64,000 nucleotides of DNA, taken from Pseudomonas sp. UBA4617 (lineage in GTDB: Bacteria > Pseudomonadota > Gammaproteobacteria > Pseudomonadales > Pseudomonadaceae). Position numbers and translations under genes: made by a program. Below are positions 35,744-44,376 of the stretch, piece after piece. Each line of letters begins with the position of its first letter. Position 1 is the first letter of the stretch. The stretch lies in the NCBI RefSeq assembly GCF_002386445.1, contig NZ_DGIR01000009.1, positions 1-64,000 on the forward strand. Direction: 5' to 3'. The notes under the pieces are model-generated. The model was not told where the DNA came from and did no database searches. It worked only from the letters and a program-made list of their open reading frames with translations.

Positions 35744-38700
35744 CCGCACCTTCCGCACGTCCACACGAGACGGCCGTCGCGCCTATCAGAGAGATCCCCC
35801 CGGAAGACATTGAAGAAAGTGCAAACAATGTTGACCTCTGGCTCAGGCAACTCAGCGAAAACAGGCTGACCCTCGCCGATCTGAAGATGGCTGCTGAGTT
35901 CATTCCCATCGCTAACAACATCATGGCGGCTGTTGACGCCGTCAGCGATATGATCACGCTCGCAGAGAACAAGAACAGGACGTTGCTCGACTGGGTCAGC
36001 CTCGGCATAAACCTGATCGGTGTAATTCCAGTCCCTCCCGTTATGGCCTTTGCAAGAAAGAGCCTAAGGCCTGCCCTTCACCTAGCCAAGCAGCAGGTCA
36101 AAGCAAATCCGAAAGCAGCGATCGGCGAAACCATAGTAACCGTCCTGACCGGGCACCTGAACGCAACGATCCTCGGCGAGTTGGAGAACTTCGTCACCTT
36201 CGCAGAAGCCGAACTGTCGCAAATGCTTGCGAAAAGCGGCGCGTCTGCGAAGGCAATGATGCTTACGATCGCCAAGGGTATCGACGACTTCCTGAAAGGA
36301 CAATTGAAGCATGCGCCGGCAACCAAAAGCGACGAACTTTCGTGGCTGGAGGAGATTGCAAAACATGCGACGCTTCCCCTGGAAGTCGCTACCGTTGCGG
36401 CGCTCAATAGCTTATCGAGACTGATCCCCCCTTACATAAAAGCCATTGGCTTCAAATACGTTGCATTACTTCGACACCTTGCTACCGAGGTGGAGGAAAG
36501 TCTCAAGGACCTTGGCAACGCTCAAGTAGCCAACAGCATTGGCCACATCCTGTTAATGCTGCGAAACGCCGCTGGGCGCAAACGTGCTCAGCTCAATACC
36601 AGTGTTCCTCCAACCGGCATAAGGCAAGCCAGAGGGGTTAGCCGCCAGAATGAACTGGGCGCGATCAACAGGCAGCCTGGCCCGAGGCAGGATGCAAAGC
36701 CCGAGAAGAATGGCGCCTGCGCTAGTACATGCCACAACATCACTTTCGCGCGCGGCTCTGAACAGTTGATTCACACTGATTTTACGCTTCTTGGATCCTT
36801 CACAGTTTCTTGGGCACGCAACTACCGATCCAGTCAGTCCGCCCTTGACGGCGGCCCATTGGGTGCACGATGGATATCTCCCTACACTGTCTACTTTGAA
36901 ATCACCGATGAAGCACTGTGCTACCAGGCTGCTGATGGTCGTTCCCACAGCTACCCACTGCCCAAAGTCGGAAAATTCCATCATGACCCCGTCGAAGAAG
37001 TCGTACTCGTTCGGACGGGCGAGCGAACGCTTTCACTCGCCAGAGGACATGCGCTAGAAGAGCAGTATGAGCGGGTCGGCGACATTTTCAGGCTCATCTG
37101 CATACGCCAGCGCGGCGGAGCCAGCATCGCCCTCCACTACGAGCATTTTCATGAAGGAACCCAAGTCCTCTCTGATCTGCTGACCTATCAGAACGACCAG
37201 CCCCATCAACACGTCCAAACTCAACTTGATCGTACCGGACGCATCGAGAGCTTGTGGTTGATGAAGGCTGGAGAGCCGGTTCGACAGCTGGCCGCCTATC
37301 GCTATAGCGACGATGGTGACCTGATAACTGCCCTGGATGAGCATGGCAGGCAGTGGAACTACGAGTATCGGCATCACTTGATCACCAGGTACACCGACAG
37401 GACCGGCCGGGCAATGAACCTGGCATGGCTGGGTGAAGGGCCGGATGCCAAAGCCGTTCACGAATGGGCAGACGATGGCAGCTATGAGGTGCGCCTGGAG
37501 TGGGACAAGCACATCCGCCTTACCTACGTCATGGACGCCCTGGGCAACGAAACCAAGCACTACTACAACATTCAGGGCTACACCTATCGCATCGTCCACC
37601 CCGACGGCAACGAGGAATGGTTCTTCCGCGACGATGCCATGAACGTGGTCCAACATGTGCACCGCGACGGCAGCGTTGACCACTATGCCTACGATGAGCG
37701 CAGTAACCTGCTGCAGCACACTCGTCCAGATGGCACCTCGGTCCACCACGCCTACGATGACCTCGACCAACGTTTTAAAACACGGGATGCCGAGGGGGGA
37801 TTATGGCGATATGACTACGACCAACGCGGCAACATCATCGAAACCACAGACCCACTGGAGAACAAGACCCAGTACACCTACAACAGCGACAACCTGCCCA
37901 TTGCCATCACCGATGCCAACGGGGGCGAGAAAAAGCTCACGTACAACCACGACGGTCAGCTGGCTAGCTACACCGACTGCTCTGGCAAAAGGACTCAGTG
38001 GAAGTACGACGCGCTCGGCCAACTTACCAAGCTTATCAACGCTGCCGGTGAGGTAACCGAGTATCACTACGACGCAGGGCACCTCACCAGTGTCGTCCAT
38101 CCGGACCAGACCCGAGATCGCTTCGAATATGATGCTGAAGGCCGGCTGCTCAGCTTCACCGACGCTCTGCACCGCCGTACCCGCTGGGACTATAACGAAG
38201 CCGGGTTGATTCATCAGCGCCACAACCCCAACGACACCACCCTCACCTACCACTGGGACAAGCTCGGCCAACTGGTGCGCCTGCGCAACGAGAACAACAG
38301 CGAAGCAACCTTCGCCTACGACCCCGTAGGCCGCTTGCTCAAGGAGACAGGCTTCGACAAGCAGGCCACCGACTACCTCTACGACAACGGCAGTGACTTG
38401 CCTACCCGTCGCCTCGACGGCGACCGCATCACGCACTTCGACTACGACCCCATGGGCCGTTTGGTCGAAAGCAACGCTGGGCAGCGTGGCGGCAAAGAGT
38501 GGGAAACCGAAACCTTCGCTTACGACGGCAACGGCAGACTGCTGCTCGCCGAGAACAAGGACTGCAAACTGCAGTGGTTCTACGATCTTGCGGGCAACAA
38601 TACCCGTGAGCACCAGCACTTCAAGTACATGCAGCAGCCGAAGGTCGCCGTCTTCACCCACGAATACGACGCCCTCAATCTGCGGGTCGCCACCACGCGG

Positions 38701-40278
38701 CCTGATGGCCATAGGGTCAGTTGGCTCACCTATGACAGCGGGCACCTGCTTGGCCTCAAGTTTGATGATCGCGAACTGCTCAGCTACCAACGCGATGACC
38801 TGCACCGGGAGATTGGCCGCGAACAAGGCAATGGCCTGATTCAGCGTCAAACCTGGACTGCGAATGGTCAATTGCTCGAACAAACCTTGGCGCACCGTGG
38901 TGCCACCAGACGCATTGCGGCTCGCAATTATCGATACGACGAAAGCGGCCAGCTTACCCATGTCAACGACCTGAACCGGGGTGACACGTACTACCGTTAC
39001 GACCCAGTGGGCCGACTGCTCGAAGCCACCCACAACTACAGCAAGGAGACATTCGCCTTCGACCCGGCGAGCAACCTGCTGGATCCCGACGCGCCGCCTG
39101 GACCGAACCCGCACTCACCGCGCAAGATCAACGACAACGTACTCCGCAGCTACTGCGGCACTCAGTATCGATACGACGAGCGCGGCAACCTGCTGGAGCG
39201 GATCGAGAACGGCAAGACAGGTCATTTCACGTGGGACCTCTACAACCGGCTGCGGCGTTACGAAGATGATCGGCTGATCGTCAGTTTCGCCTATGACGCA
39301 TTGGGCCGTCGTCTATACAAGAACTCACGCGCCAAGTACCGGGATCGGCCTCAGGCAGGGCCATTGTGGAACGAGAACGCTCGACGGCAGCGGGATGAGG
39401 AACTGGGCTGCGGATTCACCTGGTTTACCTGGGACGGCGACACGCTTGCCACGGAGTGCCGTGATCAGAAGGAACGGGGCGGCAGCACCACTCACTATGT
39501 GTTTGAGCCAGGGACGTTCATACCTGTAGCCCAAGCTGTGACCAATACTGTCTTGGACCTCCTGCCACAGCCCCTGTATGGAGATCATTACAGCATCGAT
39601 AGAGATCCGATCTGGCTGCACAAGCCCAAAGCAGGGCCGATTGAAGCGTTTGTTTGGTATCAATGCGATAAGCTCGGTACGCCTATGGAGCTGACTGACG
39701 AAGATGGGCGGATAGACTGGAGCGGAGTTTATAAGTCTTGGGGATTTGCTAAAGAAAAGCTAAGTGACAAAGCTGGATTGGTGGATATTGGAAATCAGTT
39801 GCGCTTTCAAGGGCAACACTTTGATATTGAGACGAATTTTCACTATAATCGACATCGATACTATGATCCTAGGACGGGCCGCTTTATTGGAAAAGACCCG
39901 ATAGGATACGCAGGCAGCCTGAATTTATATAGTTATGCACCGAACCCTTTGGACTGGATTGACCCCTATGGACTGGCAAAAAATAGAGGCCGCATCCAGG
40001 CCCAAGGCGCAAAGCTCGAAGAGTCTGTGTCTTGGAATCAAGATACTCCAGTGACAGCGGCTGATGGTAAAAGAATGCTGACTGAATTGAAAGAAAAGCT
40101 AAGCGGTCGTGATTTAAATATGAGATCTGAGGCATTCACCAAGGCTGAACGATATATCGACGATGCGTGCAAGTGTGGCGGGGTAAGCGCCCAGGCGAGC
40201 AAATCATTCAAGGTTCGCGATACCAAGGGTGAACGGGTTGACATTGAAGTTATCACGGGAAGTGCATTTGAGGAATAA
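35740..40278 (+). CDS. Rhs polymorphic toxin, T6SS effector with uncharacterised C-terminal domain
   Basis: The 1512-residue Rhs protein has an N-terminal region of about 330 residues with a hydrophobic segment (WVSLGINLIGVIPVPPVMAF). A DUF6531-like start (ITFARGSEQLIHTDFTLLGS) and many YD repeats follow, such as YDERSNLLQHTRPDG and YEYRHHLITRYTDRTGR. The core ends at residues 1408-1412 with DPYGL, the usual cleavage border. The last 99 residues are the toxin, with no motif I recognise. No PAAR domain is visible and no EagR-type chaperone gene is nearby. G+C falls clearly over the last 600 bases, as for exchanged toxin tips. The cognate immunity gene follows by two bases. Confidence 0.92.
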   Translation: MTAPSARPHETAVAPIREIPPEDIEESANNVDLWLRQLSENRLTLADLKMAAEFIPIANNIMAAVDAVSDMITLAENKNRTLLDWVSLGINLIGVIPVPPVMAFARKSLRPALHLAKQQVKANPKAAIGETIVTVLTGHLNATILGELENFVTFAEAELSQMLAKSGASAKAMMLTIAKGIDDFLKGQLKHAPATKSDELSWLEEIAKHATLPLEVATVAALNSLSRLIPPYIKAIGFKYVALLRHLATEVEESLKDLGNAQVANSIGHILLMLRNAAGRKRAQLNTSVPPTGIRQARGVSRQNELGAINRQPGPRQDAKPEKNGACASTCHNITFARGSEQLIHTDFTLLGSFTVSWARNYRSSQSALDGGPLGARWISPYTVYFEITDEALCYQAADGRSHSYPLPKVGKFHHDPVEEVVLVRTGERTLSLARGHALEEQYERVGDIFRLICIRQRGGASIALHYEHFHEGTQVLSDLLTYQNDQPHQHVQTQLDRTGRIESLWLMKAGEPVRQLAAYRYSDDGDLITALDEHGRQWNYEYRHHLITRYTDRTGRAMNLAWLGEGPDAKAVHEWADDGSYEVRLEWDKHIRLTYVMDALGNETKHYYNIQGYTYRIVHPDGNEEWFFRDDAMNVVQHVHRDGSVDHYAYDERSNLLQHTRPDGTSVHHAYDDLDQRFKTRDAEGGLWRYDYDQRGNIIETTDPLENKTQYTYNSDNLPIAITDANGGEKKLTYNHDGQLASYTDCSGKRTQWKYDALGQLTKLINAAGEVTEYHYDAGHLTSVVHPDQTRDRFEYDAEGRLLSFTDALHRRTRWDYNEAGLIHQRHNPNDTTLTYHWDKLGQLVRLRNENNSEATFAYDPVGRLLKETGFDKQATDYLYDNGSDLPTRRLDGDRITHFDYDPMGRLVESNAGQRGGKEWETETFAYDGNGRLLLAENKDCKLQWFYDLAGNNTREHQHFKYMQQPKVAVFTHEYDALNLRVATTRPDGHRVSWLTYDSGHLLGLKFDDRELLSYQRDDLHREIGREQGNGLIQRQTWTANGQLLEQTLAHRGATRRIAARNYRYDESGQLTHVNDLNRGDTYYRYDPVGRLLEATHNYSKETFAFDPASNLLDPDAPPGPNPHSPRKINDNVLRSYCGTQYRYDERGNLLERIENGKTGHFTWDLYNRLRRYEDDRLIVSFAYDALGRRLYKNSRAKYRDRPQAGPLWNENARRQRDEELGCGFTWFTWDGDTLATECRDQKERGGSTTHYVFEPGTFIPVAQAVTNTVLDLLPQPLYGDHYSIDRDPIWLHKPKAGPIEAFVWYQCDKLGTPMELTDEDGRIDWSGVYKSWGFAKEKLSDKAGLVDIGNQLRFQGQHFDIETNFHYNRHRYYDPRTGRFIGKDPIGYAGSLNLYSYAPNPLDWIDPYGLAKNRGRIQAQGAKLEESVSWNQDTPVTAADGKRMLTELKEKLSGRDLNMRSEAFTKAERYIDDACKCGGVSAQASKSFKVRDTKGERVDIEVITGSAFEE

Positions 40279-40280
40279 TC

Positions 40281-40637
40281 ATGTACGACGACTATCTTAC
40301 TTGCCAAGAAACCTACATAGCCCTTGAGAATTTATTCTTAGACGAATTCAGATCTTTTGCATCTAAAAATATTAAATCCAAGAACTTTTCGACACCTTTT
40401 TACACAACAACATTCAACAATGGCCAGCGATTCGCGGATGCAAATCCTATTTTCTCTGTTCGGGACGTGGAGGGAAACAGAGTCATGCGAATAGTGATTA
40501 ACGAGGACGAAAAGGAGCTTTCAATATTTTTTAAACCCACTGATTTTGGTGATGAGACTGTGGTATTCGGAGGAATTATCAATTTAGAGCAAATGTTACA
40601 AGTTATGAGGGAGTGGGCAGTACAAGCTATCCAATGA
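40281..40637 (+). CDS. Putative immunity protein for the Rhs toxin
   Basis: This 118-residue acidic protein begins two bases after the rhs stop. It has no signal peptide or membrane helix, so it would act in the cytoplasm against an intracellular toxin. The middle part (FRSFASKNIKSKNFSTPFYT, then FSVRDVEGNRVMRIVINEDE and KELSIFFKP) looks like alternating strands ending in a helix (NLEQMLQVMREWAVQAI). The gene is AT-rich compared with its neighbours, matching the toxin tip. I do not recognise a family; the immunity role rests on position and composition. Confidence 0.7.
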   Translation: MYDDYLTCQETYIALENLFLDEFRSFASKNIKSKNFSTPFYTTTFNNGQRFADANPIFSVRDVEGNRVMRIVINEDEKELSIFFKPTDFGDETVVFGGIINLEQMLQVMREWAVQAIQ

Positions 40638-40835
40638 TGAGAGGATGGATCCTCCCTTCAGCCAGGAGTCGGGTAGCAGTACTTTGAGTCCTGGCGCTAT
40701 TAGCTGGATGCTGGTACTCGTAATGCAAAATGGGTCGTTGCATAATAAGGGGCGAATCGAATGCCACCAGCGTTAGACAGCACTAAGTACACCCAACTCA
40801 ACAACTTCGTGCGGCACGAGCGCTGGGCAAATGAT

Positions 40836-40863
40836 TTTTCAATGGTATTTCTGAAACACAACA
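40836..40863 (-). repeat. Right 28-bp inverted repeat flanking T6SS island
   Basis: This is the inverted partner of 22843-22870, ending in CTGAAACACAACA on the plus strand. Differences are at four positions. It lies about 200 bp after the immunity gene and 52 bp before the alcohol dehydrogenase stop. The 40638-40914 gap holds no convincing gene. Confidence 0.6.
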
Positions 40864-40914
40864 GCTCTGCGGAAGCGGGTGTGACCGCGACGAGGCTGCT
40901 AAGCAGCCGTTCGG

Positions 40915-41967
40915 TCAGCCCTCGAGTGTGGCCATGTCGATGACGAAGCGGTACTTCACATCACCGGCAATCATCCGCTCGTAGGCCTGGTTGATGTTGC
41001 GAATATCCAGCAATTCGATATCGCAGCGAATGCCATGCTCGGCGCAGAAATCCAGCACTTCCTGGGTTTCGGCGATCCCGCCGATCAGGGACCCCGCCAG
41101 CACCCGACGCTTCAACACCAGATTGGCCGCATGCAGCGCGGGGTCGATCGGTTCGATCAGGCCCACCAGAATATGCACACCATCGAACTTCAGTGTTTCC
41201 AGGTAGGGGTTGAGGTCATGCTGGACCGGGATGGTGTCAAGCAGGAAATCGAACCGCCCGGCAGCCGCGCGCATCTGCTCGGCATCGGTAGACACGATCA
41301 CATGGTCGGCGCCCTGGCGACGCGCCTCGTCGGCCTTGGCCTGCGAACGGGTGAACAGCGTGACCTCGGCGCCCAGGGCCTTGGCCAACTTGATGCCCAT
41401 GTGGCCAAGGCCTCCCATGCCGAGAATGCCGACCTTGTGGCCAGGGCCGACGCCATGGTGCTTCAGCGGCGAATAGGTGGTAATGCCAGCACACAGGATC
41501 GGCGCGGCGCTGGGCAAGTCCATGCCGGCCGGAATGCGCAGCACGAAGTGCTCGCTGACCACGATACTGCTTGAGTACCCGCCCATGGTATTGCTGCCGT
41601 CGACCCGGTCCGGGGTGGCGTAGGTCATGGTCGGGCCTTCCAGGCAGTACTGTTCCAGGTCCTTGGCACAGGCTTCGCAATGGCGACAGGCGTCGACCAT
41701 GCAGCCGACCCCGACCAGGTCACCGACCTTGTGCGCAGTCACTTTGTCGCCCACTGCGGTGACGCGGCCGATGATTTCGTGGCCAGGCATTAGTGGGTAC
41801 ACGGCAATGCCCCATTCGTTGCGTGCCTGGTGGATGTCCGAGTGACACACGCCGCAATACAGGATCTCGATGGCGACATCGTCCGGGCGTGGGCTGCGGC
41901 GCTCGAAAGTCATGGGCGCCAGGGGGCTGGTGGGAGTCTGGGCGGCATAACCGATGGCGGTGTACAT
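40915..41967 (-). CDS. Zinc-dependent NAD(P) alcohol dehydrogenase
   Basis: The 350-residue medium-chain dehydrogenase matches the YahK/AdhC cinnamyl-alcohol-type branch. Catalytic zinc ligands are in ILYCGVCHSDIHQARNEWG and PGHEIIGRVTAVG; the structural zinc cluster is GCMVDACRHCEACAKDLEQY. The nucleotide-binding turn is GILGMGGLGHMGIKLA. Such enzymes reduce aldehydes to alcohols, usually with NADPH. The start at 41967 (MYTAIGYAAQ) fits the family; longer in-frame starts run into the promoter region. An AraC gene diverges from it and probably regulates it. Confidence 0.92.
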   Translation of the reverse strand: MYTAIGYAAQTPTSPLAPMTFERRSPRPDDVAIEILYCGVCHSDIHQARNEWGIAVYPLMPGHEIIGRVTAVGDKVTAHKVGDLVGVGCMVDACRHCEACAKDLEQYCLEGPTMTYATPDRVDGSNTMGGYSSSIVVSEHFVLRIPAGMDLPSAAPILCAGITTYSPLKHHGVGPGHKVGILGMGGLGHMGIKLAKALGAEVTLFTRSQAKADEARRQGADHVIVSTDAEQMRAAAGRFDFLLDTIPVQHDLNPYLETLKFDGVHILVGLIEPIDPALHAANLVLKRRVLAGSLIGGIAETQEVLDFCAEHGIRCDIELLDIRNINQAYERMIAGDVKYRFVIDMATLEG

Positions 41968-42032
41968 ACAGGGCCTCGCTGTGAAGTGAAACGATTCAGG
42001 CGGCGCATTTTGCGCGCCATGTACCGCCCCGC

Positions 42033-42069
42033 CCATCGCTGATCCTCCGGCATTCATGCCTGATTCTCC
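42033..42069. promoter_or_regulatory. Two direct repeats 21 bp apart, AraC-type operator
   Basis: TGATCCTCCG (42039-42048) and TGATTCTCCG (42060-42069) are direct repeats with starts 21 bp apart, two helical turns. Extending left, CATCGC and CATGCC also match in part. The site lies between the divergent alcohol dehydrogenase and AraC genes, as expected for an AraC-family activator. Confidence 0.6.
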
Positions 42070-42147
42070 GAAGATGTCCTGCCGCAGCTGGCGCGCCGCC
42101 GCCAATCTGCGATGATCAAGCTGTCTGATTCTCTGCCTTGGTTCACC

Positions 42148-43053
42148 ATGCAACTGACCCGATACGTCGACGCCAATGCGCCGCTTTGCGCCCTGATTCG
42201 CCGCCTCGCCATACACCCGGGCTTCGTACCCACACACCTGCCCCAGGTGCAGGTATTGAGCTGGGACCATTACGTGGCCAGCAGCCCGCAGATCTACGAA
42301 CCCAGCCTGATGATCCTGGCCCAGGGCAGCAAACTGGCACGCCTGGGGCTACGAACCCTGGAGTACGGCGCCGGGCATTATCTGGTGCAGGCATTGTCGG
42401 TGCCGTTCATGTGCGAAACCTTTGCCACCCCCGAAGCGCCCTTGCTGGGCGTGGCGGTGCACATCGACCGCGGCGTGCTCGGGGAGTTGGTGCAAAGCAT
42501 GGATCTGGCCCCGGATGCAGCGGTGCAGGCACAAACGCCGCAGTCGATGACTTCGGCGGCGCTCGATGCGCCGATGCGTGAATGCGTGGAACGCCTGTTG
42601 CACTGCCTGCAGGACCCGCTGGATGCCAAGGTGCTGGGGCCGGCGCGGGTACGCGAGGTGCTGTATACCGCCTTGCGTGGCCCCCAGGCGGGCGTATTGC
42701 GGGCATTGGTCGAGCAACAGGGGCATTTTGCCCGCATTGGCGCCGCCCTCGCCCACCTGCGCGAGCACTACGCCGAGCCGCTGAGCGTGGAGGCGCTGGC
42801 CGCGCGTGCCAACATGAGCGTGTCGACCTTTCACGAGCATTTCAAGCGCTGCACTGACATGGCGCCGATGCAATACCTCAAGCGCCTGCGCTTGCTCAAG
42901 GCCCAGCAGATGCTGATTGGCGAAAGCCTGGGGGTGGCCCAGGCGGCCCACCGGGTGGGGTACCAGAGCACCTCGCAGTTCAGCCGTGAATACAAGCGCC
43001 AGTTCAACCGCAGCCCAGGCGACGAATTACCCTATCAAAGCTTGCCGGTTTGA
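42148..43053 (+). CDS. AraC family regulator (AraC_N type)
   Basis: This is a regulator of about 301 residues with the AraC_N sensor domain common beside alcohol and aldehyde dehydrogenase genes (SSPQIYEPSLMILAQGSKLA, then YLVQALSVPFMCETFATPEA). Two helix-turn-helix units follow (LSVEALAARANMSVSTFHEH and GVAQAAHRVGYQSTSQFSRE). It diverges from the zinc alcohol dehydrogenase, with direct repeats between them. The ATG at 42148 is used; the ATG at 42112 is a close alternative and neither has a clear ribosome binding site. Confidence 0.85.
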   Translation: MQLTRYVDANAPLCALIRRLAIHPGFVPTHLPQVQVLSWDHYVASSPQIYEPSLMILAQGSKLARLGLRTLEYGAGHYLVQALSVPFMCETFATPEAPLLGVAVHIDRGVLGELVQSMDLAPDAAVQAQTPQSMTSAALDAPMRECVERLLHCLQDPLDAKVLGPARVREVLYTALRGPQAGVLRALVEQQGHFARIGAALAHLREHYAEPLSVEALAARANMSVSTFHEHFKRCTDMAPMQYLKRLRLLKAQQMLIGESLGVAQAAHRVGYQSTSQFSREYKRQFNRSPGDELPYQSLPV

Positions 43054-43088
43054 GGCGATGGGCTGTGCCGCCGGCCAATCTCGATCCG

Positions 43089-43685
43089 TCACTGGCGCTC
43101 GACCATCGCCATGATGGCGGCCTGCAGTTCGGCCTTGGCCGCCTGTGCTTCCAGTTCTCCCGCCGCAGCCGCCTGCGACAACGCATCCGCTGCCCCCACC
43201 AACAGGCGCATGCCGGCAGCCCCGACGGTACCGCTGGGGGAAAAGCCGGCCAGCGCTTCCCGACACTTGTCGAGAAAGGGCTGCTCATAGGCCCGCTTGA
43301 GCGCTTCCATCTCCGGCGACCCGGCCAACGCGGCCGAGACGCCGGGTATTTCCACCCCCTGGCTCATCACGCAGTCGACGTAGGCCTCGGCTATCACCCA
43401 GGCGCGGCTGGCCAGGCTGGCATCACAGCGCGCCAGAGCCTGTTCCAGCATGCGCGACTGGCGGGCATCGTATTCCTGATACAGCGCCACCAACAGCCCG
43501 GTACGGGTTTCGAAATGGTCGTAGACCACCGGCTTGGTCACCCCCGCCTGCTCGGCCAGACGGCCCAGGCTGAGGGCATCGGTGCCCTCCTCGCGCACCA
43601 GCTGCCAGGCCACATCGAGCAACTGGCGACGGCGCTCGTCACGGCTCAGGCGCTTGCGCGCTCGGGTTGGATCATCGCTTGACAT
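43089..43685 (-). CDS. TetR family repressor
   Basis: The 198-residue protein has a TetR helix-turn-helix (RRRQLLDVAWQLVREEGTDA, then LGRLAEQAGVTKPVVYDHFE) and a variable ligand domain. It diverges from a flavodoxin-like quinone reductase gene 93 bp away, with repeated GTAACTTAC sites between them. It is likely to repress both genes until a redox-active or toxic compound binds. Confidence 0.87.
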   Translation of the reverse strand: MSSDDPTRARKRLSRDERRRQLLDVAWQLVREEGTDALSLGRLAEQAGVTKPVVYDHFETRTGLLVALYQEYDARQSRMLEQALARCDASLASRAWVIAEAYVDCVMSQGVEIPGVSAALAGSPEMEALKRAYEQPFLDKCREALAGFSPSGTVGAAGMRLLVGAADALSQAAAAGELEAQAAKAELQAAIMAMVERQ

Positions 43686-43701
43686 CGCTTACCTACCAAA
43701 A

Positions 43702-43724
43702 GTAACTTACTGAACGTAACTTAC
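43702..43724. promoter_or_regulatory. Repeated GTAACTTAC sites, likely TetR operator
   Basis: GTAACTTAC occurs at 43702-43710 and 43716-43724, 14 bp apart. Each is itself a near-palindrome (GTAA, C, TTAC). They lie between the TetR start and the quinone reductase gene, within 40 bp of the TetR start codon. Confidence 0.6.
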
Positions 43725-43778
43725 CTTGAGTATATAGAGCTGAAGGTAACCCTGCATCCTCATCCAGGAGAATTCACC

Positions 43779-44375
43779 ATGCACGCCCTGATCGTTGTCG
43801 GCCATCACGACCCGCAATCCCTGACCCACGCCCTGGCCCGGCAGGTGGCCGATGGCCTCGCCCACGCAGGCCACAGCAGCGAAATCGCCGACCTGGCCAG
43901 TGAAGGTTTCGACCCGCGTTTCGGCCTGGCCGACCATGCCGTGCACCGTCGGCTGGCTGCCCCGCCGGCAGATGTGCGCAAGGAACAGGCCCGCATCGAA
44001 CGCGCCGATGCCCTGGTGCTGGTGTACCCCATCTACTGGTGGTCACTGCCGGCCTTGCTCAAAGGCTGGGTTGAGCGGGTGTTCAGCAACGGTTGGGCGT
44101 TCGACTATGACGGCAGCTCCACCGTGAAGAAATTGCGCGGCATGAAGGTGCACCTGGTCGGCGTCGCCGGAGCCGACCGCGGCACCTTCGAACGACATGG
44201 CTATGGCGAAGCGATGCGCGTGCAGATCGAGCACGGCATCTTCGACTACTGCGGTGCCAAGGTGCTCAGCTCGACCCTGCTGGAGGACAGCGAAGGGCTG
44301 GACCCCGCCGCACACCTGCGCACGGCCCATAGACTGGGTGAACGGTTGTTCGTGGATTGCGAAGTGGCAGCGTGA
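43779..44375 (+). CDS. NAD(P)H-quinone oxidoreductase-like flavodoxin-fold protein
   Basis: The 198-residue protein matches the NQO1/KefF/MdaB-type flavodoxin family, which reduces quinones with NAD(P)H using FAD or FMN. The start ALIVVGHHDPQSLTHALARQ is the phosphate-binding loop. LVLVYPIYWWSLPALLKGWV and FSNGWAFDYDG are typical of the active-site region. CCAGGAG precedes the start. It is probably controlled by the divergent TetR gene. The physiological quinone is not known. Confidence 0.87.
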   Translation: MHALIVVGHHDPQSLTHALARQVADGLAHAGHSSEIADLASEGFDPRFGLADHAVHRRLAAPPADVRKEQARIERADALVLVYPIYWWSLPALLKGWVERVFSNGWAFDYDGSSTVKKLRGMKVHLVGVAGADRGTFERHGYGEAMRVQIEHGIFDYCGAKVLSSTLLEDSEGLDPAAHLRTAHRLGERLFVDCEVAA

Positions 44376-44376
44376 G

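Larger units (their letters stand above)
22843..40863. mobile_element. Candidate T6SS genomic island bounded by inverted repeats
   Basis: The 18-kb stretch between the two inverted repeats holds only T6SS genes: tssG, tagH, tssJ, a deleted tssK, tssM, tssF, tssL, vgrG, rhs and an immunity gene. Flanking genes (propeller protein, alcohol dehydrogenase) are ordinary chromosomal genes. No transposase or integrase is visible inside, so if it moved it did so with enzymes supplied elsewhere or since lost. Calling it a mobile element is inference from the repeats and the gene content. Confidence 0.4.

Noticed and set aside
22838..40868. Target-site duplication at the outer edges of the inverted repeats
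   Set aside because: The five flanking bases are ACCAG on the left and GCTCT on the right, so no duplication is present.
40761..40943. A 60-codon plus-strand open frame between the immunity gene and alcohol dehydrogenase gene
   Set aside because: It runs through the right inverted repeat and into the antisense of the dehydrogenase 3' end, with no ribosome binding site and no family.
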